In this document: piece by piece, positions 1 through 6,389 of the stretch
Layout of the letters: the number at the start of each line of letters is the position of its first letter
Position numbering within the stretch: the stretch's first letter is position 1
NCBI GenBank assembly: GCA_035642095.1
Contig: DASQTB010000131.1
Coordinates: 1 to 11,134, forward strand
Reading direction: 5' to 3'
Source of the DNA: DASQTB01 sp035642095
Lineage (GTDB): Bacteria > Actinomycetota > UBA4738 > CALAEC01
Length of the DNA stretch: 11,134 nucleotides
Position numbers and translations under genes: made by a program
The notes under the pieces: model-generated
The model's input: only the letters and a program-made list of their open reading frames with translations
The model's database searches: none
Told to the model about the DNA's origin: nothing

Positions 1-24
1 TCTTCGGGGCCCGTCCCCGCGTGG

Positions 25-879
25 TCAGGCGGACGTACTAGCGAGCAGCTTCTCGACCTCGACCCGGAGGTCGTCCGTCACCTCTCGGGCCCGCGCCAGG
101 CGGGCCCGAGGGCGTTGCTCCCTCCCCGGCCTGAGCGGTTCCCCGAACGACACCTTCACCTCGCTCCGGCGAGGACGGGTCGACCCGCGGGGCAACGCGT
201 CCGCCGTACCGGTCACCGCCACCGGCAGCAGAGGCGCACCGGTGGCGAGAGCAAGCCAGGCCGCCCCGGGCAGGAATCCCTGGAGATGGCGGGCCCGGGT
301 GCCCTCGGGGTACATCCCCAGGAGCCGCCCCCGGTCGAGGACGGCCCGGGCTCCCCGGATCGCTCGGAGGTCGTAGCCGCCTCTTCGGACGGGAAAGCCG
401 CCGAGCTCGTGGAAGAACCTCGAGGCCACCCGACCTCGGAAGAGCTCCACCTTGGCCATGAACCACACCGGCCGCGGACTGGCCACAACCAGAACCGGGA
501 TGTCGAGCAGGCTGTCGTGATTCGAGGCCAGTACGGCGGGGCCAGACCGCGGCACCAGATCGGCCCCTCGGACCGCCAGGTGGTACGCCTTCCGCAGGAT
601 CGGCCTCAGGACGCTTGTGGCAGTGTCCTGGTACCGGCCGATCCCATCGCCCAGAGGATCCGGACTTGTTCCGGTGCGACCATCGATCGACCGGATCACG
701 GCCTCCGCTTCGTCCACCGTGCCGAGCGACGTGTCGTCGGGAAGGCGCACGTGGAAGGTGTCCTCGAGCGCCAGGACGAGCTCGGCCTGGGACAGCGAGT
801 CCGCGTCGAGCCGCTCCCCCGGCTCGTAGGAGCGGCCCAACACCTCCCGCACGATGTCCACCACTCGCTGGTCGGCCAT
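25..879 (-). CDS. ACP domain fused to PlsC-type 1-acyl-glycerol-3-phosphate acyltransferase
   Basis: This 284-residue protein has two domains. Residues 1-65 look like an acyl carrier protein: a helical stretch followed by DADSL, where Ser28 is the expected phosphopantetheine attachment site, then an acidic helix (ELVLALEDTF). Residues about 95-284 are a PlsC/LPLAT acyltransferase: the H(X4)D motif is NHDSLLD (His121, Asp126), the acyl-acceptor motif is YPEGTR (Glu192-Arg195), and a hydrophobic block with a Pro (APLLPVAVTGT) follows. The family transfers acyl groups to lysophospholipids or related alcohols at the inner membrane face. The fused ACP suggests the enzyme uses acyl-ACP delivered in cis; that is inference. 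I chose the ATG at 879 because the ACP domain begins there and a TAGACT box lies 7 nt upstream. The open frame continues to 1050, but that part is Arg-rich and overlaps the divergent promoter and gene. There is no obvious transmembrane helix. The exact acceptor is unknown. Confidence 0.9.
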   Translation of the reverse strand: MADQRVVDIVREVLGRSYEPGERLDADSLSQAELVLALEDTFHVRLPDDTSLGTVDEAEAVIRSIDGRTGTSPDPLGDGIGRYQDTATSVLRPILRKAYHLAVRGADLVPRSGPAVLASNHDSLLDIPVLVVASPRPVWFMAKVELFRGRVASRFFHELGGFPVRRGGYDLRAIRGARAVLDRGRLLGMYPEGTRARHLQGFLPGAAWLALATGAPLLPVAVTGTADALPRGSTRPRRSEVKVSFGEPLRPGREQRPRARLARAREVTDDLRVEVEKLLASTSA

Positions 880-886
880 CCGGGGA

Positions 887-892
887 AGTCTA
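887..892 (-). promoter_or_regulatory. -10 box (TAGACT) of the ACP-acyltransferase gene, leaderless
   Basis: On the minus strand TAGACT is followed by 7 nt and then the ATG at 879. That puts the transcription start at or within a base or two of the start codon, as in actinobacterial leaderless mRNAs. A weak -35 (TTGGAC, 914-909) sits 16 nt upstream. No Shine-Dalgarno sequence is present. Confidence 0.55.
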
Positions 893-924
893 TGTCGGCG
901 TCGAGAGGGTCCAACGCTCGGTGC

Positions 925-930
925 TAGACT
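925..930 (+). promoter_or_regulatory. -10 box (TAGACT) of the bkdA-bkdB operon
   Basis: TAGACT at this position would start transcription near 937 and leave a leader of about 46 nt before the GTG at 983. The best -35 is TCGAGA (901-906, 4 of 6 matches to TTGACA) with an 18-nt spacer. Unlike the other promoters in the window, this one drives a leadered mRNA with a good ribosome binding site. It interleaves with the divergent promoter at 887-892. Confidence 0.5.
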
Positions 931-970
931 CCCCCACGGAAGGGCCGCCACCCGGGCCCTAACGGTCACG

Positions 971-977
971 AGGAGGG
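971..977 (+). promoter_or_regulatory. Ribosome binding site that sets the bkdA start
   Basis: AGGAGGG lies 5 nt before the GTG at 983. This strong Shine-Dalgarno sequence favours that GTG over the in-frame upstream ATG at 854, which lies inside the divergent gene. Confidence 0.8.
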
Positions 978-982
978 TGAGC

Positions 983-1999
983 GTGGCGCAACGGGTCAAG
1001 CAGCAGGCCGACCGGCATTCGCCCCTCGGACTCACCGAGGACGACCTCATCCAGATGCACCGGACGATGGTCGTGGCCCGACTGTGCGACGAGGCACAGT
1101 TCCGCCTGAACCGACAGGGAAGGGCCCCGTTCGTGGTCCCCGTGTCGGGACACGAGGGATGTCAGGTGGCCACGGCGTGGCCCCTCACTCGCGGCAAGGA
1201 TATCTTCGTTCCGTACTACCGGGACATGGCCGTGTGCCTGGTGGCCGGCATGACGGCCAAGGACGTGTTCCTGGGGGTTTTCGCCAAGGCGGACGATCCC
1301 TCGTCGGGCGGCCGGCAGATGCCGGCCCACTGGGGCTCCCGACGACTGGGTATCATCACCGGCTCCTCTCCCATCGCCACCCAGATCCCCCACGCCAGCG
1401 GCATCGCCTATGCCATGAAGTACCGGGGAGAGGACGCCGTGGTCGGGTCATGGTTCGGGGACGGGGCCACGAGCGAAGGCGACTGGCACGAGGCCCTCAA
1501 CTTCGCCGGCATCCACAAGCTTCCGGCCGTGTTCGTCTGCGAGAACAACCTGTACGCCATCTCCGTGCCGATGTCGAAGCAGGCCGGGGTCAAGCAGCTG
1601 GCCGTTCGGGCAGAGGGGTACGGCTTCCCCGGCCTGACCGTGGACGGGAACGACGTGTTCGCCTGCTACGAGGCCATGAAGGGCGCCGTGGAGCGAGCCC
1701 GACGCGGCGAAGGGCCCACGCTGATCGAGTGCATGACCTACCGCTTCCACCCGCACACCTCCGACGACGACGACCGCACGTATCGGACCCGCGAGGAGGT
1801 CGACGAGGCCAAGAAAAGGGACTCCATCATCCAGTTCGAGTCCTATCTGAAGAGCTCCGGGATCCTGGCGGACGACAAGATCGAGTCGCTCCGCAAGGAG
1901 CTGAAGGAGCAGGTCGACGCCGCGGTCGATGAGGCCTGGAACGCCGCCGATCCTGAGGCGGAGAGCGCCGTGCGGCACGTGTTCGCCGAGGAGAGCTGA
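983..1999 (+). CDS. bkdA: Branched-chain 2-oxoacid dehydrogenase E1 component, alpha subunit
   Basis: This 338-residue protein is the thiamine-diphosphate-binding alpha subunit of a 2-oxoacid dehydrogenase E1. It decarboxylates branched-chain 2-oxoacids (from Val, Leu, Ile) and passes the acyl group to lipoyl-E2. The ThDP/Mg motif runs from GDG (159-161) to ENN (187-189). GRQMPAHWGS (110-119), ATQIPHASG (132-140), TSEGDWHEALNFA (163-175) and the loop TYRFHPHTSDDDD (252-264) match the branched-chain E1-alpha pattern better than pyruvate dehydrogenase. Length is normal for a bacterial alpha subunit. It starts at GTG 983 behind a strong Shine-Dalgarno sequence. The beta-subunit gene follows after 3 nt, so the two are surely cotranscribed. 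Substrate preference between branched-chain oxoacids and pyruvate cannot be settled by eye. The E2 and E3 genes are not in the window. Confidence 0.92.
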   Translation: MAQRVKQQADRHSPLGLTEDDLIQMHRTMVVARLCDEAQFRLNRQGRAPFVVPVSGHEGCQVATAWPLTRGKDIFVPYYRDMAVCLVAGMTAKDVFLGVFAKADDPSSGGRQMPAHWGSRRLGIITGSSPIATQIPHASGIAYAMKYRGEDAVVGSWFGDGATSEGDWHEALNFAGIHKLPAVFVCENNLYAISVPMSKQAGVKQLAVRAEGYGFPGLTVDGNDVFACYEAMKGAVERARRGEGPTLIECMTYRFHPHTSDDDDRTYRTREEVDEAKKRDSIIQFESYLKSSGILADDKIESLRKELKEQVDAAVDEAWNAADPEAESAVRHVFAEES

Positions 2000-2002
2000 G
2001 CC

Positions 2003-2989
2003 GTGGCGGAGAAGAACCTGATCAACACGATCCACGACACCCTGTGGGACGAGATGAAGGCGGATGATCGGGTCCTGATGATGGGAGAGGACGTCGGGGC
2101 CCGGGGGGGCGTGTTCCGGGTGACCGCCGGGTTCCTCGACGAGTTCGGGGAGCAGCGGGTCATCGACACGCCGTTGGCCGAGTCCTCCATCGTCGGGGTG
2201 GCTATCGGCATGGCCCTCCACGGACTCCTCCCCGTCGCCGAGATCCAGTTCGCGGACTTCATCCATCCCGCCTACGACCAGCTGGTCAGCGAGGCAGCCC
2301 GGATCCGGTACCGGTCGAACGGGGACTTCGGCGTTCCGCTGGTGGTCCGGGCGCCGTACGGAGGAGGCGTCCACGGGGCCCTGTACCACTCGCAGTCGAT
2401 CGAGGCCACCTACGGCCACGTTCCCGGGTTGAAGGTCGTGGCCCCGGTCACGCCGTACGACGTCAAGGGGATGCTCCGGGCGGCCATCCGGGACCCCGAC
2501 CCCGTGCTCTTCCTGGAGCACAAGAAGTGCTACCGGTTGATCAAGGGCGAGGTTCCCGACGACTCCTACGAGGTCCCGATCGGCCCGGCCGACGTGAAGC
2601 GGGAGGGGGACGACCTGACCTGCATCGCCTACGGCCTGATGCTGCACCTGTGCCTCGAGGCGGCGGCCAAGCTCGAGGAGGAGTCCGGAGCCAAGGTCGA
2701 GGTGATCGACGTCCGGACCATCGCCCCCCTCGACAGGCAGACGATCCTGGATTCGGTGAAGAAGACCGGGAAGGCCATGGTCGTGTACGAGGACAACCGC
2801 ACCTACGGCGTGGGGGCGGAGATCATCGCCACCATCGCCGAGGAGGCGATGTTCGACCTGGACGGTCCCCTGGTTCGGATCGGCGGTCCGGACATCCCGG
2901 CCATGCCGTTCAGCGGGCCACTGGAGCACTACTTCATGCCGGATGCCGAGGCCATCGGCAAGGCCATGAAGGAGCTCGCCGACTACTGA
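2003..2989 (+). CDS. bkdB: Branched-chain 2-oxoacid dehydrogenase E1 component, beta subunit
   Basis: This 328-residue protein is the partner of the preceding E1-alpha in an alpha2beta2 tetramer. It shows the transketolase pyrimidine-binding domain in the first half: GEDVG (28-32), DTPLAESSIVG (55-65, Glu60 being the expected ThDP-activating glutamate) and YHSQSIEA (128-135, with the conserved active-site-region His129). PVLFLEHKKCYR (167-178) is typical of the branched-chain group. The transketolase C-terminal domain follows, with EVIDVRTIAPLD and a VVYEDN motif. The start is GTG, three bases after the bkdA stop, with GAGGAG (1988-1993) inside the end of bkdA as its ribosome binding site; this arrangement suggests translational coupling. 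No E2 gene follows, and the next gene is lipA, 28 nt downstream with its own promoter. Confidence 0.92.
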   Translation: MAEKNLINTIHDTLWDEMKADDRVLMMGEDVGARGGVFRVTAGFLDEFGEQRVIDTPLAESSIVGVAIGMALHGLLPVAEIQFADFIHPAYDQLVSEAARIRYRSNGDFGVPLVVRAPYGGGVHGALYHSQSIEATYGHVPGLKVVAPVTPYDVKGMLRAAIRDPDPVLFLEHKKCYRLIKGEVPDDSYEVPIGPADVKREGDDLTCIAYGLMLHLCLEAAAKLEEESGAKVEVIDVRTIAPLDRQTILDSVKKTGKAMVVYEDNRTYGVGAEIIATIAEEAMFDLDGPLVRIGGPDIPAMPFSGPLEHYFMPDAEAIGKAMKELADY

Positions 2990-3003
2990 GACCGTTCCGG
3001 CGG

Positions 3004-3009
3004 TAGACT
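3004..3009 (+). promoter_or_regulatory. -10 box (TAGACT) of lipA, leaderless
   Basis: TAGACT is followed by exactly 8 nt and then the lipA ATG at 3018, inside the 28-nt bkdB-lipA gap. lipA can therefore be transcribed separately from bkd as a leaderless mRNA, in addition to readthrough. No convincing -35 is visible; the upstream bases are the end of bkdB. Confidence 0.5.
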
Positions 3010-3017
3010 CGAGGGCG

Positions 3018-4037
3018 ATGCCCTCCCGCGACAAGAATCCTCACCGGAAGCGGCTGCACCTGCCGATCGTCGACGCGAATGGGAACGGGAACGGCCCCTC
3101 TCACGGTGAGGCCCCGGCCGACGCCCACGTGGCCCACTCGGTCGGGTGTGCCCAGACGGCCCGACCAGCCAGCCGCAAGCCGCCGTGGCTGAAGACCACG
3201 GCCCGGACGGGGCCGAACTACCGCGACCTGAAGGGGATCATGCGGACCCTCGACCTTCACACGGTGTGTGAGGAGGCCCGGTGCCCGAACATCTTCGAGT
3301 GCTGGGAGGATCGGGAGGCCACCTTCCTGATCCTCGGGGAGAAGTGCACCCGACGGTGCGGCTTCTGCGACGTGCAGACGGCCAGGCCGGATGGGCTCGA
3401 CGAGGACGAGCCCCGTCGGATCGCCGAGGCCGTCGAGGCCATGGGCCTGCGCTACGTCGTTCTGACCGGCGTGGCCCGCGACGATCTTCCCGACGGCGGG
3501 GCCCGGATCTGGGCCGAGGCCATCGGCGCGGTTCGGGATGCGGCCCCCGGCTGCCGGATCGAGGTCCTCCCGCCCGACTTCAGGGGCCGACGGGACGACA
3601 TCGCTGCCGTCATCGACGCCCGGCCCGACGTGTTCGCTCACAACCTGGAGACCGTTCGCCGCCTCCACCGTCGGATCCGTCCGGGGTTCGACTACGACCG
3701 CACGCTGGAGACGCTGCGGATCGCCAAGGCGGTCCGGCCGGGGCAGATCACCAAGTCCAACCTGATCCTGGGCATGGGCGAGCGGCCGGATGAGGTCGCC
3801 CCGACGCTGCGTGACCTCCGCGCCGCCGACGTCGACCTGATGACGGTGGGCCAGTACCTCCAGCCGACCCCGTACCACCTCCCGGTGGACCGGTGGGTGA
3901 CGCCGGAGGAGTTCCAGGAGTATGCCAGGACCGGCATGACGATGGGATTCGCCCACGTCGAGGCCGGGCCCCTGGTCAGGTCCTCGTACCACGCCGGCAA
4001 GCAGCTCCGGCGAGCCGAAGCCCGTCTGGTCGGGTAG
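3018..4037 (+). CDS. lipA: Lipoyl synthase (radical SAM)
   Basis: This 339-residue LipA inserts two sulfurs into protein-bound octanoyl groups to make the lipoyl cofactor of 2-oxoacid dehydrogenase E2 and glycine-cleavage H protein. Both 4Fe-4S clusters are visible. The auxiliary cluster is CEEARCPNIFEC (Cys84, Cys89, Cys95). The radical-SAM cluster is CTRRCGFC (Cys110, Cys114, Cys117). The C-terminal RSSYH (321-325) supplies the conserved serine ligand. VARDDLPDGGA and TKSNLILGMGE are also typical. The family core begins at RKPPWLK (53-59), so the first 52 residues are an extension, rich in Asn-Gly and His and with an additional Cys44. The ATG at 3018 is supported by the TAGACT box 8 nt upstream. 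The sequence reads as a complete enzyme. The position behind the E1 genes fits its role, though the lipoylated E2 is encoded elsewhere. Confidence 0.97.
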   Translation: MPSRDKNPHRKRLHLPIVDANGNGNGPSHGEAPADAHVAHSVGCAQTARPASRKPPWLKTTARTGPNYRDLKGIMRTLDLHTVCEEARCPNIFECWEDREATFLILGEKCTRRCGFCDVQTARPDGLDEDEPRRIAEAVEAMGLRYVVLTGVARDDLPDGGARIWAEAIGAVRDAAPGCRIEVLPPDFRGRRDDIAAVIDARPDVFAHNLETVRRLHRRIRPGFDYDRTLETLRIAKAVRPGQITKSNLILGMGERPDEVAPTLRDLRAADVDLMTVGQYLQPTPYHLPVDRWVTPEEFQEYARTGMTMGFAHVEAGPLVRSSYHAGKQLRRAEARLVG

Positions 4038-4050
4038 GCCCACGCTCCCG

Positions 4051-4066
4051 GGAGGGCCGCCCCTCC
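4051..4066 (+). terminator. GC hairpin between lipA and the hydrolase-cyclase gene
   Basis: GGAGGG (4051-4056), loop CCGC, CCCTCC (4061-4066) forms a perfect 6-bp stem. The palindrome CTCCCGGGAG (4045-4054) overlaps it as an alternative fold. There is no T-tract, so intrinsic termination of lipA is uncertain. The hairpin abuts the -10 box of the next gene and could instead act on that promoter. Confidence 0.35.
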
Positions 4067-4072
4067 TACAAT
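4067..4072 (+). promoter_or_regulatory. -10 box (TACAAT) of the hydrolase-cyclase gene, leaderless
   Basis: TACAAT is followed by 8 nt and then the ATG at 4081. It is among the box sequences closest to the TATAAT consensus in the window. The bases AAGGG just before ATG are too close to work as a normal Shine-Dalgarno sequence, so leaderless translation is the better reading. Confidence 0.55.
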
Positions 4073-4080
4073 CTCAAGGG

Positions 4081-5409
4081 ATGGAGGGCGTACCACGGAC
4101 AGAGTTCGCACGCAATGGCGATGTCCACCTGGCCTACCAGGTCGTCGGTTCGGGGGCCGTCGATCTCTTCCTCATCGACACGTGGGCCCACCACGTCGAG
4201 GCCGTGTGGGACTTCCCGGACTTCGCCCGTTTCCTCCGTAGGCTGACCTCGTTCGGACGGGTGATCCACTTCGATCGGCGCGGCACGGGGTTGTCCGACC
4301 CCGTTCCGATCGATCGGCTCCCCGACGTGGAGACGCAGGTCGAGGACGCCGTGGCCGTTCTCGACGCGGCGGGATCGAGGGAGGCTGCGGTGATCGGGAT
4401 CAGCGACGGCAGCCTGGTGGCCGTGCACCTCGCCGCGGCTCATCCCGGGCGCTGCCGTTCTCTCGTCCTGTTCCCCGCTACCGCCAAGCACCAGCTGGCT
4501 GCCGGGATGCCGATGGAGGCGATCGATGCCGCCATCGAGAACATCACCGCCTCCCAGGTTCGAGGCGACAGCAGCGTCTCCATCCTCGCCCCGAGCCGGG
4601 TGAGCGACGAACGGTTCGATCGGGACCTGGCCCGCCTCCAGCGCCTGTCCGTCCGGCCCGGCGCGATCGGGCACTACTACCGCCAGTCCATGGTGGCCGA
4701 CGTTGGCGACATTCTTCCCTCGATCAAGGCGCCGACCCTGCTCCTCAACCGGACCGGGAACCGGATCGTGGCCGTCGACCACACCCGCGAGGTCGCCTCG
4801 CTGATCCCCGACGCACGGTTCGTCGAGCTTCCCGGAACCGATCACCTCGTCTTCTCGGAGGACGTCGACGCGGTGATCGACGAGATCGAGGAGTTCGTGA
4901 CCGGGGCCCGAACCGGGGCGGACCCGGACCGGCTCTTGGCCACCCTGCTCTTCACCGACATCGTCGATTCCACCAGCCGGGCGGCGCGGATGGGCGACCG
5001 CGGGTGGAGGGATCTGCTCGACCGGCACCACGCGGTGGTTCGGGCCGAGGTCGAGCGGTTCGGGGGTCGGGAGGTGGCCACCACCGGCGATGGATTCTTC
5101 GCCACCTTTGACGGACCCGGTCGGGCGGTGCGCTGCGCGCTGTCCGCGTGCCAGGCCGTGTCCGCGCTCGGGGTCGAGATCCGGGCCGGGGTCCACACGG
5201 GCGAGGTCGAGGTTCGCGGGGCCGACCTGGGCGGGCTGGCCGTCCACATCGGAGCACGCATCGCCGCCCTCGCCGAGGGCGGCGAGGTCCTCGTGTCGAG
5301 CACGGTCAAGGATCTGCTGGCCGGTTCCGACCTGGGTTTCCACGACCGCGGCGAGCACTCGCTCAGGGGCGTCCCCGGGCGCTGGCGAGTGTTCGCGTCG
5401 TCAGGCTGA
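4081..5409 (+). CDS. Alpha/beta-hydrolase fused to class III adenylate/guanylate cyclase
   Basis: This 442-residue protein has two domains. Residues about 10-275 are an alpha/beta-hydrolase: HFDRRGTGLSD (63-73), nucleophile elbow GISDG (Ser108), and the late histidine in GTDHLVF (His255). Where the family usually has the catalytic aspartate (GDR-type turn), this protein has RTGNRIV with Asn227. Residues about 285-442 are a class III cyclase homology domain: metal-binding aspartates in FTDIVDST (Asp293) and TTGDGF (Asp337), base-recognition Asp382, and VHIGAR, where the transition-state Asn is His389 and Arg393 is kept. The usual KxxGD lysine is Ala333. The architecture matches mycobacterial Rv1900c. 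There is no signal or membrane segment, so it should be cytosolic. It likely makes cAMP or another cyclic nucleotide, or is a degenerate sensor. Its stop overlaps the convergent thioredoxin gene by 9 bp. Confidence 0.9.
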   Translation: MEGVPRTEFARNGDVHLAYQVVGSGAVDLFLIDTWAHHVEAVWDFPDFARFLRRLTSFGRVIHFDRRGTGLSDPVPIDRLPDVETQVEDAVAVLDAAGSREAAVIGISDGSLVAVHLAAAHPGRCRSLVLFPATAKHQLAAGMPMEAIDAAIENITASQVRGDSSVSILAPSRVSDERFDRDLARLQRLSVRPGAIGHYYRQSMVADVGDILPSIKAPTLLLNRTGNRIVAVDHTREVASLIPDARFVELPGTDHLVFSEDVDAVIDEIEEFVTGARTGADPDRLLATLLFTDIVDSTSRAARMGDRGWRDLLDRHHAVVRAEVERFGGREVATTGDGFFATFDGPGRAVRCALSACQAVSALGVEIRAGVHTGEVEVRGADLGGLAVHIGARIAALAEGGEVLVSSTVKDLLAGSDLGFHDRGEHSLRGVPGRWRVFASSG

Positions 5410-5940
5410 CGGCGGAGCGAGGAGCTCCTCGACGTACTGGTGGACCCGCTGTTCCGGCTGAGCTCCGAGGAGCCGGTACCGCATATCCCCCGCCCGGTCG
5501 ACGATCACGGTGGCCGGCAGGTACGGGATGCCGAATGCGTGGGCCAGCGGGCCGTCGTCGGTGACGCTCGGGTACGTCACCCCGAACTCCCGGACGTACT
5601 CGCGGGCGGCGGCGGCGTCGTCCCGGAAGTTCACGCCGAGGAACTGAGCGTCGCCCGTGTCGTACGCCTCCCACAGCCGCTGGAGGCCGGGCTGCTCGCG
5701 TCGGCACGGGCCGCACCACGAGGCCCAGAAGTTCACCACCACGACCTTGCCCCGGTACATCCCGGGGGCGACGGGAATCCCGTCAACGAGGGCCGGGCCC
5801 TTGACCTTCGGCATCGGGCCGGACACCTCGACCACCTCGCCGGGGACGTCCGAGGGCCGGAAGGCCGTCACCGCCCAGAGCCCGCCGGCGGCAGCGATCA
5901 CGGCGAGCCCGATCAGGAAGAGCTTCGCGCGGGAGGACAT
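5401..5940 (-). CDS. Membrane-anchored TlpA/ResA-family thiol-disulfide oxidoreductase
   Basis: This 179-residue protein has one N-terminal hydrophobic helix (about 7-26) with no lipobox, then a thioredoxin-like domain facing outside the membrane. The active site is FWASWCGPCRREQP (71-84, Cys76 and Cys79), and IPYLPATVIVD carries the conserved cis-proline. Such proteins reduce or exchange disulfides in extracytoplasmic proteins, classically in cytochrome c maturation. No ccd, ccs or resBC gene is nearby, so the partner is unknown. The ATG at 5940 has a TANNNT box 8 nt upstream, and no in-frame alternative is better. It is convergent with the hydrolase-cyclase gene and overlaps its last 9 bp. 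It lies just downstream of rnpB on the same strand. Confidence 0.9.
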   Translation of the reverse strand: MSSRAKLFLIGLAVIAAAGGLWAVTAFRPSDVPGEVVEVSGPMPKVKGPALVDGIPVAPGMYRGKVVVVNFWASWCGPCRREQPGLQRLWEAYDTGDAQFLGVNFRDDAAAAREYVREFGVTYPSVTDDGPLAHAFGIPYLPATVIVDRAGDMRYRLLGAQPEQRVHQYVEELLAPPSA

Positions 5941-5948
5941 CTCCGGCC

Positions 5949-5954
5949 ACGCTA
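5949..5954 (-). promoter_or_regulatory. Candidate -10 box (TAGCGT) of the thioredoxin gene, leaderless
   Basis: On the minus strand TAGCGT is followed by 8 nt and the ATG at 5940, the same spacing as at three other genes here. It sits about 12 nt past the rnpB 3' end. The hexamer is the weakest of the set beyond the TA...T core. Confidence 0.35.
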
Positions 5955-5965
5955 CCAGAGGGGGT

Positions 5966-6368
5966 GGAGGAGTCGGCCTGTAAGCCGGATTCTGTCCCCG
6001 CCGAAGCGGGTGGCGACCATCTCTCTGCGAGCCGCGTCGCCGCGACCCTGAGGACCCGAGGGCCCCTGCGGCCTACCCGGGAGCATCGAGCGGGCCACCC
6101 GTCCCGGCCGTGCGATCGCCTCGGCCGATGGCTCCCTGCTTGGCCTTGCTCCGGGTGGGGTTTGCCGAGCCGCGCCGGTCGCCCGGCGCGCTGGTGAGCT
6201 CTTACCTCACCCTTTCACCCTCACCTGTGCCCCGAGGGGCCATCGGCGGTCTGCTCTCTGTGGCACTTTCCGCGGGTCACCCCGCCTGGGTCTTGCCCAG
6301 CACCCTGCCCTGTGGAGTCCGGACTTTCCTCGGCGCGTTCACGCCGCGGCCGCCCGGCCGACTCCTCC
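5966..6368 (-). ncRNA. rnpB: RNase P RNA, bacterial class A
   Basis: This is the catalytic RNA of RNase P, which trims the 5' ends of tRNA precursors. The transcript is about 403 nt. Read on the minus strand, it has the conserved 5' block GAGGAAAGTCCGGAC (6331-6317), CACAGGGCAGGGTGCTGG, GTGAGGGTGAAAGGGTGAGG, the CAAACCCCACCCGGAGCAAGG core (6164-6144), CCCGGGTAGGC of the loop that contacts the tRNA CCA end (near 6080-6071), and the 3' block ACAGAATCCGGCTTACAG (5995-5978). The ends pair as helix P1: 6371-6356 against 5963-5978, with 15 of 16 matching positions. The layout is class A, as in E. coli and actinobacteria. The 5' end is placed 7 nt after a TATACT box. No intrinsic terminator with a T-run follows, so the 3' end is set by P1 and is approximate to a few bases. 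Confidence 0.97.
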
Positions 6369-6374
6369 GCCACC

Positions 6375-6380
6375 AGTATA
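6375..6380 (-). promoter_or_regulatory. rnpB: -10 box (TATACT) of rnpB
   Basis: TATACT on the minus strand lies between the RNase HI stop (6390) and the start of helix P1, so transcription would begin near 6368. Any -35 must lie inside the 3' end of the RNase HI gene. No good consensus is seen there (TTCGAC is spaced only 15 nt away). Confidence 0.65.
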
Positions 6381-6389
6381 GGGATCCGT

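Noticed and set aside
1..24. Possible small stem in the first bases of the window
   Set aside because: Only a 4-bp stem without a T-run is visible and the region is cut by the window edge, so no terminator can be claimed.
854..982. Upstream ATG extension of bkdA
   Set aside because: The 43 added residues are Arg-rich and overlap the divergent gene and promoters. The GTG at 983 has a strong Shine-Dalgarno sequence.
1448..3034. 528-codon open frame on the minus strand
   Set aside because: It lies antisense to bkdA and bkdB, which have clear motifs. Its translation is low-complexity and His/Gly/Asp/Val-rich, as expected from GC-rich codon shadows.
2934..4043. 369-codon open frame on the minus strand
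   Set aside because: It is a shadow of lipA, which carries all six cluster cysteines.
4066..5358. 430-codon open frame on the minus strand
   Set aside because: It is antisense to the hydrolase-cyclase gene, has no recognisable motif and shows shadow composition.
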